Of a DNA stretch of 64,000 bases, positions 8,265 through 17,426 are shown one piece after another. The notes under the pieces were generated by a model that was not told the DNA's origin, did no database searches, and saw nothing but the letters and a program-made list of their open reading frames with translations. The stretch's first letter is position 1. Each line of letters begins with the position of its first letter. This DNA comes from Thalassobaculum sp965228445 (GTDB lineage: Bacteria; Pseudomonadota; Alphaproteobacteria; Thalassobaculales; Thalassobaculaceae), in the NCBI GenBank assembly GCA_965228445.1, contig OZ245813.1, positions 4,650,001 through 4,714,000 on the forward strand, read 5' to 3'. The position numbers and the translations under genes are program-made.

Positions 8265-9643
8265 CGACCGCGTCGCCGATCCCGGCGCTGGAGCCGCGGG
8301 GGGAGGGACATCGTTTCGTGATCTACGGCGATGCCTGCGCCGGCGAACCCGGCGGCCGGCATGAGGCGACCTTCGCCCGGGTCAATGCCGTGGTGCGGCG
8401 GTTCGCGCCCGAGCCCGAGTTCATTGTCTTTCCCGGCGATGAGATCATCGGCCTGACCCGCGACGAGGCGGTGCTGCGCGCCCAGTGGCGGCACTGGTTC
8501 GACGTGGAGATGGCCTGGCTCGACCGGGACCGCATCCCGCTGTTCCACACCACGGCGAACCACACCACCTACGACCCGATGAGCGAGCGGGTCTTCGCCG
8601 AGGTCATGGCGCATCTGCCGCGCAACGGCCCGCCGGGGCAGGAGGGGCTGTCCTACTGGGTGCGGCGCGGCGACCTGCTGATGGTGTTCGTGCACACCCT
8701 GTGGTCCGGTCTCGGCGGCGAGGGGCATGTGGAGACCGACTGGCTCGATGCCACGCTCTCGGCCCATGCGGATGCCCGCCACAAGCTGGTGATCGGCCAT
8801 CACCCGGTATTTCCGGTCAACGGCTTCGAGGGGCCGTTCCAGCGCGAGATCGGGCCGCCCCACGCCGAGGCGTTCTGGTCCGTCCTGGAGCGCCACGGCG
8901 TACTCGCCTATCTGTGCAGCCATATCCTGGCCTTCGACGTTCAGGTGCATCGGGGTGTGCTGCAGGTGACCACGGCCGGAGCCGGTACCGCCCACCGGAT
9001 GCCGGAAGGGGTCGAATATCTGCATGCCCTGCAGGCCGCCCTGGACGCCGACGGGTTCCGCTTCCGGGTGGTCGACGACACCGGTGCCGTCCGCGAGGCG
9101 CTGTCCTGGCCTCCCGTCCTGCCGCCATCGGCCGGCTGGCCGCAGATGCAGCCCGGCGCGGTCGGCAGGACGCCGGTCACGACGGGACCGCTCGACGCGT
9201 CCATACGCTGCTGGCGGATCGCCGGGCGCGCCGCCGGCGGGGCGGCCGAGGCCCAGACCCTGGTGGAGGGGGCGTCGGAAGATGATGCCGTGCCGCCGGT
9301 GTGGATCGGTCTCGCCGGCCCGGATCAGCGGCTGCTCGTGGTGCTGGGATCGGCGCCGGGACGCTCGCCGCATACCTGGTACGGCCCCTCTCTGCCGGGG
9401 GGAGAAGCGTTCGACATCCAGGTCGCGCTGCACGGCGGAATGGGTCCAGGCGGCCTGCTGTGGCGCGCCGGCGAGGGGGCGCCCTGGTCTTCCCTGCGCG
9501 GGGCCTCTGCCCAGGGAGTGGAGCGGGTCGCGCCGGTCACGAACTGGTCGATCGGCCATACGACAGTCTCCGCTTCGGACCGGCCGTTCCTCGGCCGCGA
9601 ACTTCGGGTCTGGACGGCCCATGCCCCGCAGGGCGAGATTTAG
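8261..9643 (+). CDS. Calcineurin-like metallophosphoesterase family protein
   Basis: A 460-residue protein. The N-terminal 270 residues keep a recognisable order of metallophosphoesterase motifs: GDEIIG (GDxxG-like), ANHTTYD (GNH-like), GHHPVF, and CSHILAF (GHxH-like). The first motif, normally DxH, reads YGDACAG, so metal binding may be altered. The C-terminal 170 residues form a separate beta-rich region (WIGLAGPDQRLLVVLG) of unknown function. The ATG overlaps the preceding stop. There is no signal peptide. Phosphoesterase activity is inferred from motifs only. Confidence 0.7.
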   Translation: MTTASPIPALEPRGEGHRFVIYGDACAGEPGGRHEATFARVNAVVRRFAPEPEFIVFPGDEIIGLTRDEAVLRAQWRHWFDVEMAWLDRDRIPLFHTTANHTTYDPMSERVFAEVMAHLPRNGPPGQEGLSYWVRRGDLLMVFVHTLWSGLGGEGHVETDWLDATLSAHADARHKLVIGHHPVFPVNGFEGPFQREIGPPHAEAFWSVLERHGVLAYLCSHILAFDVQVHRGVLQVTTAGAGTAHRMPEGVEYLHALQAALDADGFRFRVVDDTGAVREALSWPPVLPPSAGWPQMQPGAVGRTPVTTGPLDASIRCWRIAGRAAGGAAEAQTLVEGASEDDAVPPVWIGLAGPDQRLLVVLGSAPGRSPHTWYGPSLPGGEAFDIQVALHGGMGPGGLLWRAGEGAPWSSLRGASAQGVERVAPVTNWSIGHTTVSASDRPFLGRELRVWTAHAPQGEI

Positions 9644-9683
9644 GCAACGGACGCCAGATCCGAACCCTGCGGAGGACTACGAC

Positions 9684-10589
9684 ATGATCAGCGACGCGGA
9701 TGCCGCCTTCTATCGCGAGAACGGCTACCTGGTGGTCGAGAACGTCTATGCGCCCGAAGAGGTCAAGGCGATGCGCGACGCGCTGGCCGGGCTGATCGAC
9801 AAGGCGCGGGGGCTGACCGACCACGACGCCATCTACGACCTGGAGCCGGGGCACACGCCGGAGAACCCGCGGGTCCGCCGCATCAAGAAGCCGTTCGAGG
9901 CCGACGCGGTGTTCCGCGATATGGTCGAGCATCCGAACCTGATCGCCGTCCTGTCGAAGATCGTGTCGCCCGACCTGCGGCTGCATGGCGGCAAGATCAA
10001 CATCAAGGCGGCCGAATACGGCTCGCCGGTGGAATGGCACCAGGACTGGGCCTTCTATCCCCACACCAACGACGACGTGCTCGCGGTCGGCGTGCTGCTG
10101 GACGACACCAGCGAGGAGAACGGCCCGCTGATGGTCATGCCGGGTAGCCATAAGGGTCCGACCTACGACCACCATGTGGACGGCCATTTCGCCGGGGCCA
10201 TGGACCCGGGCGCCTGCGATCTCGACTTCTCCAAGGCGGTCGCCCTGACCGGCAAGGCCGGCTCCTGCACCTTCCACCACGTGCGCACCGTGCACGGCTC
10301 GGCCCAGAACACTTCCGGTCGCGACCGGCAGCTCCTGCTGTACCAGATCGCCGCCGCCGATGCCTGGGACCTGCGCGGCGTGCCGGGCGGCTGGGAGGAG
10401 AACGAGAGCCGGATGATCGCCGGCACCTCGACCCTGACCCCGCGGGTGGTCGACTGCCCGGTGCGTCTGCCCTATCCCAAAGCCAAGCGCGAGGGCTCGA
10501 TCTACGAGAACCAGACGGCGCTGCGGAACCGCTACTTCGCCTTCGACCCGAAGACCGGGGCAAAGGTCGGGACCGCGGCGGCCGAGTGA
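9684..10589 (+). CDS. Phytanoyl-CoA dioxygenase (PhyH) family protein
   Basis: A 301-residue Fe(II)/2-oxoglutarate-dependent oxygenase. The iron triad is visible as HQD in VEWHQDWAFYP and the distal His in RTVHGSAQNTS, with an Arg for 2-oxoglutarate in GRDRQLLLYQI. The start has GGAGG upstream. It is 40 bases behind the phosphoesterase gene. The substrate is not predictable: the family hydroxylates many small molecules in bacteria. Confidence 0.9.
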   Translation: MISDADAAFYRENGYLVVENVYAPEEVKAMRDALAGLIDKARGLTDHDAIYDLEPGHTPENPRVRRIKKPFEADAVFRDMVEHPNLIAVLSKIVSPDLRLHGGKINIKAAEYGSPVEWHQDWAFYPHTNDDVLAVGVLLDDTSEENGPLMVMPGSHKGPTYDHHVDGHFAGAMDPGACDLDFSKAVALTGKAGSCTFHHVRTVHGSAQNTSGRDRQLLLYQIAAADAWDLRGVPGGWEENESRMIAGTSTLTPRVVDCPVRLPYPKAKREGSIYENQTALRNRYFAFDPKTGAKVGTAAAE

Positions 10590-10730
10590 TCCGACCCGAT
10601 TGGACACGGTAATCGGACACGGTGACCGCACCGGCGGCAGTGCCGTATCCGGTCTGCGGGAACTCCGGCGCGGGCGTGACGTTAACTGGCGGCGTCGACC
10701 GGCTTGCGACGCGCTCGCAGCGGAGTGCCC

Positions 10731-12374
10731 GTGTCCACAAAGATCGCCATCATCGGGTCAGGGCCCACGGCGGCTTATACCCTGAAACACCTGCTCGCCT
10801 CCGGGCCGGGCCTCGACATCGTGATCTTCGAGGCCGGCCGCCGGGCGGGGCCGGGCATGCCCTACAGCCGCACGTACAACACGCCGCGGGTGCTGGCCAA
10901 CATCGCCTCCATCGAGATCCCGCCCCTGACCCGGATGCTGGTCGACTGGCTGGACTCCCTCTCCGACGCCCGGCTCGACCGGTATGGGCTGACGCGCAGC
11001 GAGATCGGAGAGCGGGCGTTCTATCCGCGCGTGGTGCTGGGCGATTACTTCGCCGACGAGTTCGCCGCCCTCTGCCGCCAGGGCGAGGCGGCCGGCCATC
11101 GGATCACGATCCTCACCGAGCATCGGGTCGCCGACATCGTGCCGCGCAGAAACGGCTTCCGGATCGTCGCTGAGACGCCGCACGGCAGGAGACGACGGAC
11201 CGCGGACGCGGTGGTGGTTGCGACCGGCCACCGGCAGAAGCCGACCCATGAGGCGCCCTATCTCTACCGGTCGCCGTACCCGCTGAAGAAGCTGGCCCTG
11301 GGCGACGGCCGGTCGGCGGCGATCATCGGATCGTCGCTGAGCGCGATCGACGCCGCGCTGACCCTGGCGGCGCGCTATGGCCGGTTCGAGTGGCGCGGCC
11401 GACGGATCGTCTACGGGTCCGACAGGCCGCTGCGCATCGCCCTGCTGTCGCGCAAGGGGCTGCTGCCCGAAGCGGATTTCTACTACCCGATCCCGGAGGA
11501 GCCGCTGGACATCTTCAGCGAGACGGCACTGGAGGCGGCGGTCGCCAAAGGCAAGACCGGGCTGCTGTCGCGGGTCATGCGTCTGTTCCGGGCGCAGCTC
11601 GTACAGGACGACCCCGGCTTTTTCGCCGATCTGGGCCTGACGCGCTTCACGCCGGAGGGGCTGCACCGGGCCTATTTCGGGCGCCGCGACAGCCGCGACC
11701 TGTTCACCGCCGCCGAGGCGAACCTGGAGGAGGCGCGCCGCAACCACCGGGCCGAAAGGACTGTGATGTGGCGCTATACCCTGATGCGCGCCCACGAGAT
11801 GTTCTCGCTGGTGCTGCCCTACCTCACCGACCGAGACCTGCGCCGGTTTCACGATACCCTGAAGCCGGTCTTCGCCGACGCCTATGGCTGTGTGCCCCAT
11901 GCCTCCATCGCCAAGCTGCTGGCGCTGCACCGGGCCGGGGTGCTCTCCGTCATCGCCCTGGGAGACCGGGGGCGGCCGGTGCGCCGGGACGGGGCCTTTC
12001 ACCTGGACGGCTCGGGAGACGGGCAGCGTTTCGAGACGCTGATCGACGCCCGCGGCCAGCAGGCCATGACGCTGAACGATCTCGGCTTCGACAGCCTGGC
12101 CGAGGCGCTGGAGGATGCCGACCCCTACCGCAAGAGCCCGCGCAGCCGCTCGACGCCAGATTTCCGCCTGACCCTCAAACCCGGCCTGGCCCGGGAAATC
12201 TTCTGTGTCTCGCTGCCCCTGCTGCTGAAGCGCCATCCCTTCGCCCAGGGGCTGGTATCCTCGGAGAATTTCGGTCGGTCGGTCGCCGAGGGCCTGACCC
12301 GGGGCAGGCGATCGCCCCGGCTCGGCTCACGCGGGCGCAGCAGGATGGCCGAGGAGACGCGGCTGCGGGCCTGA
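10731..12374 (+). CDS. FAD/NAD(P)-binding protein, YdhS-like
   Basis: A 547-residue flavoprotein. It opens with a dinucleotide-binding loop (KIAIIGSGPTAAYTLKHLL) followed by EAGRRAGPGMPY, characteristic of the FAD-NAD(P)-binding family (PF13454 type). A second nucleotide loop, AAIIGSSLSAIDAAL, occurs near residue 205. I pick the GTG at 10731 with CGGAG six bases upstream; it leads directly into the Rossmann strand. The reaction is unknown. The 140 bases before it hold no clear promoter by eye. Confidence 0.82.
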   Translation: MSTKIAIIGSGPTAAYTLKHLLASGPGLDIVIFEAGRRAGPGMPYSRTYNTPRVLANIASIEIPPLTRMLVDWLDSLSDARLDRYGLTRSEIGERAFYPRVVLGDYFADEFAALCRQGEAAGHRITILTEHRVADIVPRRNGFRIVAETPHGRRRRTADAVVVATGHRQKPTHEAPYLYRSPYPLKKLALGDGRSAAIIGSSLSAIDAALTLAARYGRFEWRGRRIVYGSDRPLRIALLSRKGLLPEADFYYPIPEEPLDIFSETALEAAVAKGKTGLLSRVMRLFRAQLVQDDPGFFADLGLTRFTPEGLHRAYFGRRDSRDLFTAAEANLEEARRNHRAERTVMWRYTLMRAHEMFSLVLPYLTDRDLRRFHDTLKPVFADAYGCVPHASIAKLLALHRAGVLSVIALGDRGRPVRRDGAFHLDGSGDGQRFETLIDARGQQAMTLNDLGFDSLAEALEDADPYRKSPRSRSTPDFRLTLKPGLAREIFCVSLPLLLKRHPFAQGLVSSENFGRSVAEGLTRGRRSPRLGSRGRSRMAEETRLRA

Positions 12375-12483
12375 CCGCTCGCCGATCGGGGCGTTCCCAC
12401 TGCGTGCCGGGCCGCGCTGGCGGGCTTTTCATTCCCCTACCCCCGGACTACGTTCTCAGGCCACCCGGCGCCCAGGAGAGACC

Positions 12484-13614
12484 GTGATCCATATCTCGAG
12501 CCAGTTCGACGGCGGCAACATCGAGGTTGTCGACGCATCCGATCCCAGCGACATCCGCCTGAACATCCGCAAGGACGGCAATTCCGACTTCTTCCAGTGG
12601 TTCTATTTCCGCGTCTCCGGCGCCAAGGGCGTGCCGCTGACGATGACCATCGAGAATGCCGGCGCATCGAGCTATCCCAAGGGCTGGGAGGAGTATCGGG
12701 CGGTGGTCTCCGAGGACCGCAGCAACTGGTGGCGGACCGAGACCCGGTACGACGGCAGCCGCCTGATCATCTCGCACACGCCGGAGACCGATTTCGCCTG
12801 GTTCGCCTATCTCGCCCCCTACACCCTCGAGCAGCATGCCGATCTCGTCGCCTTCGCCCAGGCCAGCGGCGCGGCGCGGGCCGAGCGCCTGGGGTCGACC
12901 CTGGACGGCCGCGACCTCGACCTGCTGATCTTCGGAACCGGCGAGAAGCCGCTCTGGATCATTGCCCGCCAGCATCCGGGCGAGAGCATGGCCGGCTGGT
13001 TCGTCGAAGGGATCGTGGAGAAGCTCTGCGATGCCCAGGATCCGGTCGCCCGGGCGCTGCTGTCCAAGGCGACCATCCACCTGGTGCCGAACATGAACCC
13101 GGACGGCGTCTATCGCGGCAACCTGCGCGTCAATGCCGCCGGCACCAACCTGAACCGGGAATGGCGCGAGCCGAGCCTGGAGAAGAGCCCGGAGGTCTAC
13201 CACGTCGTCAAGCGGATGGGCGAGACCGGGGTCGCCATGTGCCTGGACGCCCACGGCGACGAGGGGCTGCCCTACAATTTCATCGCCGGCTACGAGGGCG
13301 TGCCCGATGCGACCGAGGCGCATCTGGCCCCGCTGAACCGGTTCCGCGCCGAGCTGGCGCGGCTGACGCCGGACTTCCAGACCGAGCATGGCTATCCCAA
13401 GGCAGCACCGGGCAAGGGCAACCTGACCACCTCCACCGGGCATATCGCCAACACCTTCCGTTGCCCGGCGATGACCCTGGAGATGCCGTTCAAGGACACC
13501 GCCAACAACCCGATGCCGGAGGTCGGCTGGTCGCCGGACCGCTGCAAGCATCTGGCCGGGGCGTGCCTTGAGACCATGCTGCTGATGATCGACGACTGGG
13601 GGAGCGGGCTGTGA
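12484..13614 (+). CDS. M14-family zinc carboxypeptidase
   Basis: A 376-residue cytosolic-type metallocarboxypeptidase. The zinc ligands are His164 and Glu167 (RQHPGES) and His257 (DAHGDEG). The catalytic Glu333 is in TLEMPFKD, and NMNPDGVYRGN plus TNLNREW supply substrate-binding residues. An N-terminal beta domain of about 110 residues precedes the catalytic fold, as in cytosolic carboxypeptidase-like proteins. GTG start at 12484 behind GGAGAG. Its stop overlaps the next start (GTGA). Confidence 0.92.
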   Translation: MIHISSQFDGGNIEVVDASDPSDIRLNIRKDGNSDFFQWFYFRVSGAKGVPLTMTIENAGASSYPKGWEEYRAVVSEDRSNWWRTETRYDGSRLIISHTPETDFAWFAYLAPYTLEQHADLVAFAQASGAARAERLGSTLDGRDLDLLIFGTGEKPLWIIARQHPGESMAGWFVEGIVEKLCDAQDPVARALLSKATIHLVPNMNPDGVYRGNLRVNAAGTNLNREWREPSLEKSPEVYHVVKRMGETGVAMCLDAHGDEGLPYNFIAGYEGVPDATEAHLAPLNRFRAELARLTPDFQTEHGYPKAAPGKGNLTTSTGHIANTFRCPAMTLEMPFKDTANNPMPEVGWSPDRCKHLAGACLETMLLMIDDWGSGL

Positions 13615-13967
13615 TCACTGTCTGGGGACTGAAGAACTGCGACACCTGCAAGAAGGCGCGGACCTGGCTTGAGGGCAGGGGCGCGGCCTTCGCGTTCAAG
13701 GACGTGCGGGCCGACGGACTGGAGGCCGACCGGATCGGCGCCTGGCTCGCCGCCGTCGGCAGGGACACGCTGATCAACCGGCGCGGCACCACCTGGCGCG
13801 GCCTGCCCCCCGAAATGCAGGCGGCGGCCGAGGAGGACGACAGCGCGGTTTCCCTGATGCAGGCCAACCCGGCGCTGATCAAGCGGCCGATCTTCGAGAT
13901 GGCGGACGGCTCGGTGATCGTCGGCTTCGCCAAGAAGCAGCAGGACGCGGTGGAGGCGGGCCTGTGA
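13611..13967 (+). CDS. ArsC/Spx-like thioredoxin-fold protein
   Basis: A 118-residue protein of the arsenate reductase/Spx/YffB group. It has the CxxC pair Cys10-Cys13 in LKNCDTCKKARTWL, and ALIKRPIFE, where the family has the LIKRPV segment with its key Arg. It is about the length of YffB-type members rather than ArsC (about 140). It overlaps the upstream carboxypeptidase by four bases. A redox or reductase role is inferred; arsenate is not implied, because no ars genes are near. Confidence 0.85.
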   Translation: MITVWGLKNCDTCKKARTWLEGRGAAFAFKDVRADGLEADRIGAWLAAVGRDTLINRRGTTWRGLPPEMQAAAEEDDSAVSLMQANPALIKRPIFEMADGSVIVGFAKKQQDAVEAGL

Positions 13968-13992
13968 GGACCGTGCCATGAGGACCGTGCCG
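13965..13992 (+). repeat. 14-bp tandem duplication creating a mini-ORF at a gene junction
   Basis: Two copies of TGAGGACCGTGCC(A/G) lie in tandem. The first copy includes the stop of the ArsC-like gene. With the base after it, the junction forms an ATG at 13978 that reads M-R-T-V-P and then a TGA overlapping the GTG start at 13992. The second copy supplies the GAGGA ribosome site for that GTG. A short coupled leader peptide is possible; a chance slippage duplication is equally simple. Confidence 0.5.
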
Positions 13993-15089
13993 TGAGCGAC
14001 GTCGCCGTCATCGGCGGCGGCCTGGTCGGCTCCGCGGTCGCCTGGGGACTGGCGCGGGAAGGGGCCAAGGTGACCGTGCTGGACGAGGGCGACGACGCCT
14101 TCCGCGCCAGCCGCGGCAATTTCGGCCTGGTCTGGGTGCAGGGCAAGGGTGAGGGCATGCACGAATACGCCGCCTGGACCCGGCGGAGCGCCGATATCTG
14201 GCCCGAGCTGGCCGCCGCCATCGGCGAGGAGGACGGCGTCGATGTCGGTCTGCGCCAGCCCGGCGGGGTGGAAGCCTGTCTGGATGATCAGGAGTACGCC
14301 GAAGCCGAACTGTCGGTGAAGCGGATGCACAACCAGCCGGGCGTCGGCGGCAACGACGTTCGGATGATCTCCGCCGCCGAGGCGCGCGAGCTGGAACCGG
14401 CGCTCAGCCCGGATATCGCCGGGGCAAGCTTCTGTCCCCATGACGGCCATGTCAGCCCGCTCTACCTGCTGCGCGGCCTGCATGCGGGCCTGACCCGGCA
14501 CAAGGTCGACCATCGCCTCGACCACAAGGTTGAGCGCCTGAGCCAGACCGGCGACGGGTTCGTGCTGGAGACGGCCCGCGGTGCGGTCCATGCCGACAAG
14601 GTCGTGCTGGCCGCCGGGCTCGGCAACGGGCGGCTGGGACCGATGGTCGGTCTCGATGTGCCGACCGCGCCGGATCACGGGCAGATCCTGGTCACCCAGC
14701 GGATGCCCAAGCTGTTCAACCATCCGATCGGCCGGCTGCGGCAGACCGAGGAGGGCTCGGTGATGATCGGCGCCAGCCATGCCCGGGTCGGCTACAGCAC
14801 CGAGCTGGACATCGCCACCTCGGCACGGCTCGCCGACCGGGCGCGGCGGCTGGTGCCGGCCCTGGGCAAGGCGCGGATCGTGCGGACCTGGGCGGCCCTG
14901 CGGATCATGTCGCCGGACGGCTTTCCGATCTATGCCGAGAGCGAGACCTGCCCGGGGGCTTTCGTGGTCACCTGCCACAGCGGGGTGACCTTGGCCGCAG
15001 CCCACGCGCTGGAACTGGCCCCAACGATCCTGCAGGGAACGCTGGCGGAACGCTTCGCGCCCTTCCATTTTCGGCGTTTCGCCGCGTAA
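13992..15089 (+). CDS. FAD-dependent oxidoreductase, DAO family (opine oxidase B / D-hydroxyproline dehydrogenase beta-like)
   Basis: A 365-residue D-amino-acid-oxidase-type flavoprotein. The FAD loop is VAVIGGGLVGSAVAWGL, with DEG ending the second strand. The C-terminal VTCHSGVTLAAAHALELA matches the family's final FAD-contact segment. GTG start with GAGGA eight bases upstream. With the [2Fe-2S] protein at 15744 and the flavoprotein at 16034 it makes the three-part set seen in opine oxidase, D-hydroxyproline dehydrogenase and HcnABC-like enzymes. It would be the substrate-oxidising subunit. Confidence 0.85.
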   Translation: MSDVAVIGGGLVGSAVAWGLAREGAKVTVLDEGDDAFRASRGNFGLVWVQGKGEGMHEYAAWTRRSADIWPELAAAIGEEDGVDVGLRQPGGVEACLDDQEYAEAELSVKRMHNQPGVGGNDVRMISAAEARELEPALSPDIAGASFCPHDGHVSPLYLLRGLHAGLTRHKVDHRLDHKVERLSQTGDGFVLETARGAVHADKVVLAAGLGNGRLGPMVGLDVPTAPDHGQILVTQRMPKLFNHPIGRLRQTEEGSVMIGASHARVGYSTELDIATSARLADRARRLVPALGKARIVRTWAALRIMSPDGFPIYAESETCPGAFVVTCHSGVTLAAAHALELAPTILQGTLAERFAPFHFRRFAA

Positions 15090-15099
15090 GGAGCTGCAG

Positions 15100-15744
15100 A
15101 TGCCGTCGCTCGATACCCTGATCGTCTTCACCATCGCCGCCGTGCTGATGAACCTGTCGCCGGGCCCGTCCAACCTCTACATCATGGCTCGCAGCGTCAG
15201 TCAGGGACCGCGCGCCGGGGTGATGGCGGCGGCCGGGCTGTTCACCGGGTCCTTCGCCCATGTGGCCGCCGCGACCCTCGGCGTGTCCGCCATCGTCATG
15301 GCCTCGGCCGAGGCGTTCATGGTGCTGAAATGGGCGGGTGCCGCCTACCTTGTCTGGCTCGGCATCCAGCATTTCCGCGCCTCCGGCGGACTGGTTCTGC
15401 CGGTCGGCGGGATGCCGGCGAAGTCCATGGGCAAGATCTACCGGGAGAGCATCCTGGTGGAGGTGCTGAACCCGAAGACGGCTCTGTTCTTCCTCGCCCT
15501 GCTGCCCCAGTTCGTCGATCCGGCCGCCGGCTCGGTCACGGCCCAGAGCCTGATCCTCGGCCTGATCGTTGTGTTCACCGCCATTCCGTCCGATGTACTG
15601 ATCGCCTTCGCCTCCGGTGGCGTGGCGCGCCGGCTGTCGGCCAACCCCTGGTTCGCCCGCTGGATGGACCGCGTCTCCGGGCTGGTCCTGATCGGCCTCG
15701 GCGCGCTGGTCGCTACGGGCGAGGCCCCGGAGAGCGCGAAATAA
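15100..15744 (+). CDS. LysE-family amino acid exporter
   Basis: A 214-residue membrane protein with six hydrophobic segments. It has the family's N-terminal NLSPGPSNLYIMARSVSQG segment and the central LNPKTALFFLALLPQFVDP signature. GGAG lies just before the ATG. Its stop overlaps the next start (TAATG), placing it inside the oxidoreductase operon, where it could move the substrate or product of that enzyme, probably an amino or imino acid. That link is inferred. Confidence 0.9.
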   Translation: MPSLDTLIVFTIAAVLMNLSPGPSNLYIMARSVSQGPRAGVMAAAGLFTGSFAHVAAATLGVSAIVMASAEAFMVLKWAGAAYLVWLGIQHFRASGGLVLPVGGMPAKSMGKIYRESILVEVLNPKTALFFLALLPQFVDPAAGSVTAQSLILGLIVVFTAIPSDVLIAFASGGVARRLSANPWFARWMDRVSGLVLIGLGALVATGEAPESAK

Positions 15745-16034
15745 TGACCTTCGCCCGACTGTCCGGCCCGACCAAGGCCGCGGCCGTGATCCTGACCGTC
15801 GATGGCGAGCGGGTGTCCGCCCGCGATGGCGATACGGTCGCCTCGGCCCTGTTGTCCGCAGGTCGCCAGGCGATCCGACGTTCGGCCGTCTCCGGCGAGC
15901 CGCGGGCGCCCTACTGCCAGATGGGCGTGTGCTTCGAATGCCTGGTGGAGATCGACGGCGTCGCCGACCGGCAGGCCTGCCTGGTACCGGTGCGCAACGG
16001 CATGGTCGTCATCACCGAGCGGGGGGACGCCTGA
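15744..16034 (+). CDS. (2Fe-2S)-binding small subunit of the three-part oxidoreductase
   Basis: A 96-residue ferredoxin-like protein with Cys58, Cys63, Cys66 and Cys79 in the pattern C-x4-C-x2-C-x12-C (YCQMGVCFECLV ... QACL), which binds one [2Fe-2S] cluster. It corresponds to the small gamma subunit of D-hydroxyproline dehydrogenase and HcnA-like proteins. It overlaps both the gene before and the gene after by one base, so the three are translationally coupled. Confidence 0.88.
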   Translation: MTFARLSGPTKAAAVILTVDGERVSARDGDTVASALLSAGRQAIRRSAVSGEPRAPYCQMGVCFECLVEIDGVADRQACLVPVRNGMVVITERGDA

Positions 16035-17425
16035 TGCGCGACCTCGTCATCGTCGGCGCCGGCCCGGCCGGGCTGAGTGCCGCGGCGACCGCGAACGCGC
16101 TGGGCCTCGACGCGCTGATCCTGGACGAGCAGCCCAGTGCCGGCGGGCAGATCTACCGAAATGTGGAACGGGTGACCGGGCAGCGCCCGGCCGATCTCGC
16201 CTTTCTCGGCCGCGACTACGCCCGCGGCCGGGCATTGGCCGCGGCCGCCTCGGCGGTGGAGCGGCGCCAAGGGGCGACCGTCTGGCATATCGGGCCGATG
16301 ACCAGGTCGGACGGGCGTCAGGTCGTCTGGTCGGAAGACGGCAGGGCGCGGAAGGTCTCGACCCGCGCCGTCCTGCTGGCGACCGGAGCCATGGAGCGGC
16401 CGGTGCCGATCCCCGGCTGGACCCTGCCCGGGGTGACCACGGTCGGCGCGCTGCAGACCGTGCTGAAGCAGTCGGGCCTCTATCCGCAGGGGCGGGTGGT
16501 GCTGGCCGGAAGCGGGCCGCTGCTGATGCTGCTGGCCAGCCAGTACGCGGCCGCCGGCGTGGCAATCGAGGCGATCCTCGACACCACGCCGCCGGGCGGG
16601 CTGAACCGGGCGCTGCCGTGGCTGCCGCTGGCAATGGTCGGCGCGCGACGCACCCTGCTGAAGGGCCGCCGTCTGCGCGCCGCCTATGGCCGCTCCGCCC
16701 GGGCGCTCTGGACCGGCGTCACCGGAGTCCGGGCCGAGGGGGAGGGCGCGCTGCAGCGGGTGCATTTCACCGATGCGAGCGGTGTCTCCAGGGAACTTGC
16801 CGCCGATACCCTGGCTCTGCATGAAGGCGTGATCCCGAACCCGCAGCTCCCGCGGCTGGTGGAAGCGGATCATGCCTGGGATGCGCGGCAGCACTGTTTC
16901 CGGCCGGTGCTCGACGCCTATGGCCTCAGTTCGGCGTCCGGCGTCTATGTCGCCGGCGATGGCGGCGGCATTCTCGGCGCGGAGGCGGCCGAAGCTTCCG
17001 GTCGGGTGGCGGCGGCGAAGGTGGCGCTCTCGCTCGGTCGGATCGCCGAGGCGGAGCGCGACCTGCGGACGGCACCCGACCTCAACCGGCTGACCGGCCA
17101 GCGCTGGCTGCGGCGGTTTCTCGACGCGATGTTCCCGCCGCCGGACTGGATCGGGCGGATGGCCGACGAGACCTTCGTGTGCCGCTGCGAGGAGGTGCGG
17201 GCCTCCGACCTGCGCAAGGTGGCGCCCCATGCCCAGGGACCGAACCAGCTCAAAGCCTATACCCGTGCCGGCATGGGTCCGTGCCAGGGCCGGATGTGCG
17301 GGCACACGGTGACCGAGGTTCTGGCCGCGGCCAGGGACATGGCACCGGGCGATGTAGGCTACTACCACATCCGCCCCCCCGCCAAACCGGTGACCATCGA
17401 CGAGTTGTCCGCCTTGGCGGACTAG
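16034..17425 (+). CDS. NAD(P)/FAD oxidoreductase with C-terminal [2Fe-2S] domain (opine oxidase A / HcnB-like)
   Basis: A 463-residue flavoprotein. The N-terminal FAD loop is DLVIVGAGPAGLSAAATA, and a second nucleotide loop (VVLAGSGPLLMLLASQY) appears about residue 155. The C-terminal end carries a BFD-like [2Fe-2S] motif: CRCEEVRASDL, then GPCQGRMCG. This is the alpha-subunit architecture of D-hydroxyproline dehydrogenase and opine oxidase. It is the last gene of the coupled unit 13992-17425. Confidence 0.88.
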   Translation: MRDLVIVGAGPAGLSAAATANALGLDALILDEQPSAGGQIYRNVERVTGQRPADLAFLGRDYARGRALAAAASAVERRQGATVWHIGPMTRSDGRQVVWSEDGRARKVSTRAVLLATGAMERPVPIPGWTLPGVTTVGALQTVLKQSGLYPQGRVVLAGSGPLLMLLASQYAAAGVAIEAILDTTPPGGLNRALPWLPLAMVGARRTLLKGRRLRAAYGRSARALWTGVTGVRAEGEGALQRVHFTDASGVSRELAADTLALHEGVIPNPQLPRLVEADHAWDARQHCFRPVLDAYGLSSASGVYVAGDGGGILGAEAAEASGRVAAAKVALSLGRIAEAERDLRTAPDLNRLTGQRWLRRFLDAMFPPPDWIGRMADETFVCRCEEVRASDLRKVAPHAQGPNQLKAYTRAGMGPCQGRMCGHTVTEVLAAARDMAPGDVGYYHIRPPAKPVTIDELSALAD

Positions 17426-17426
17426 G

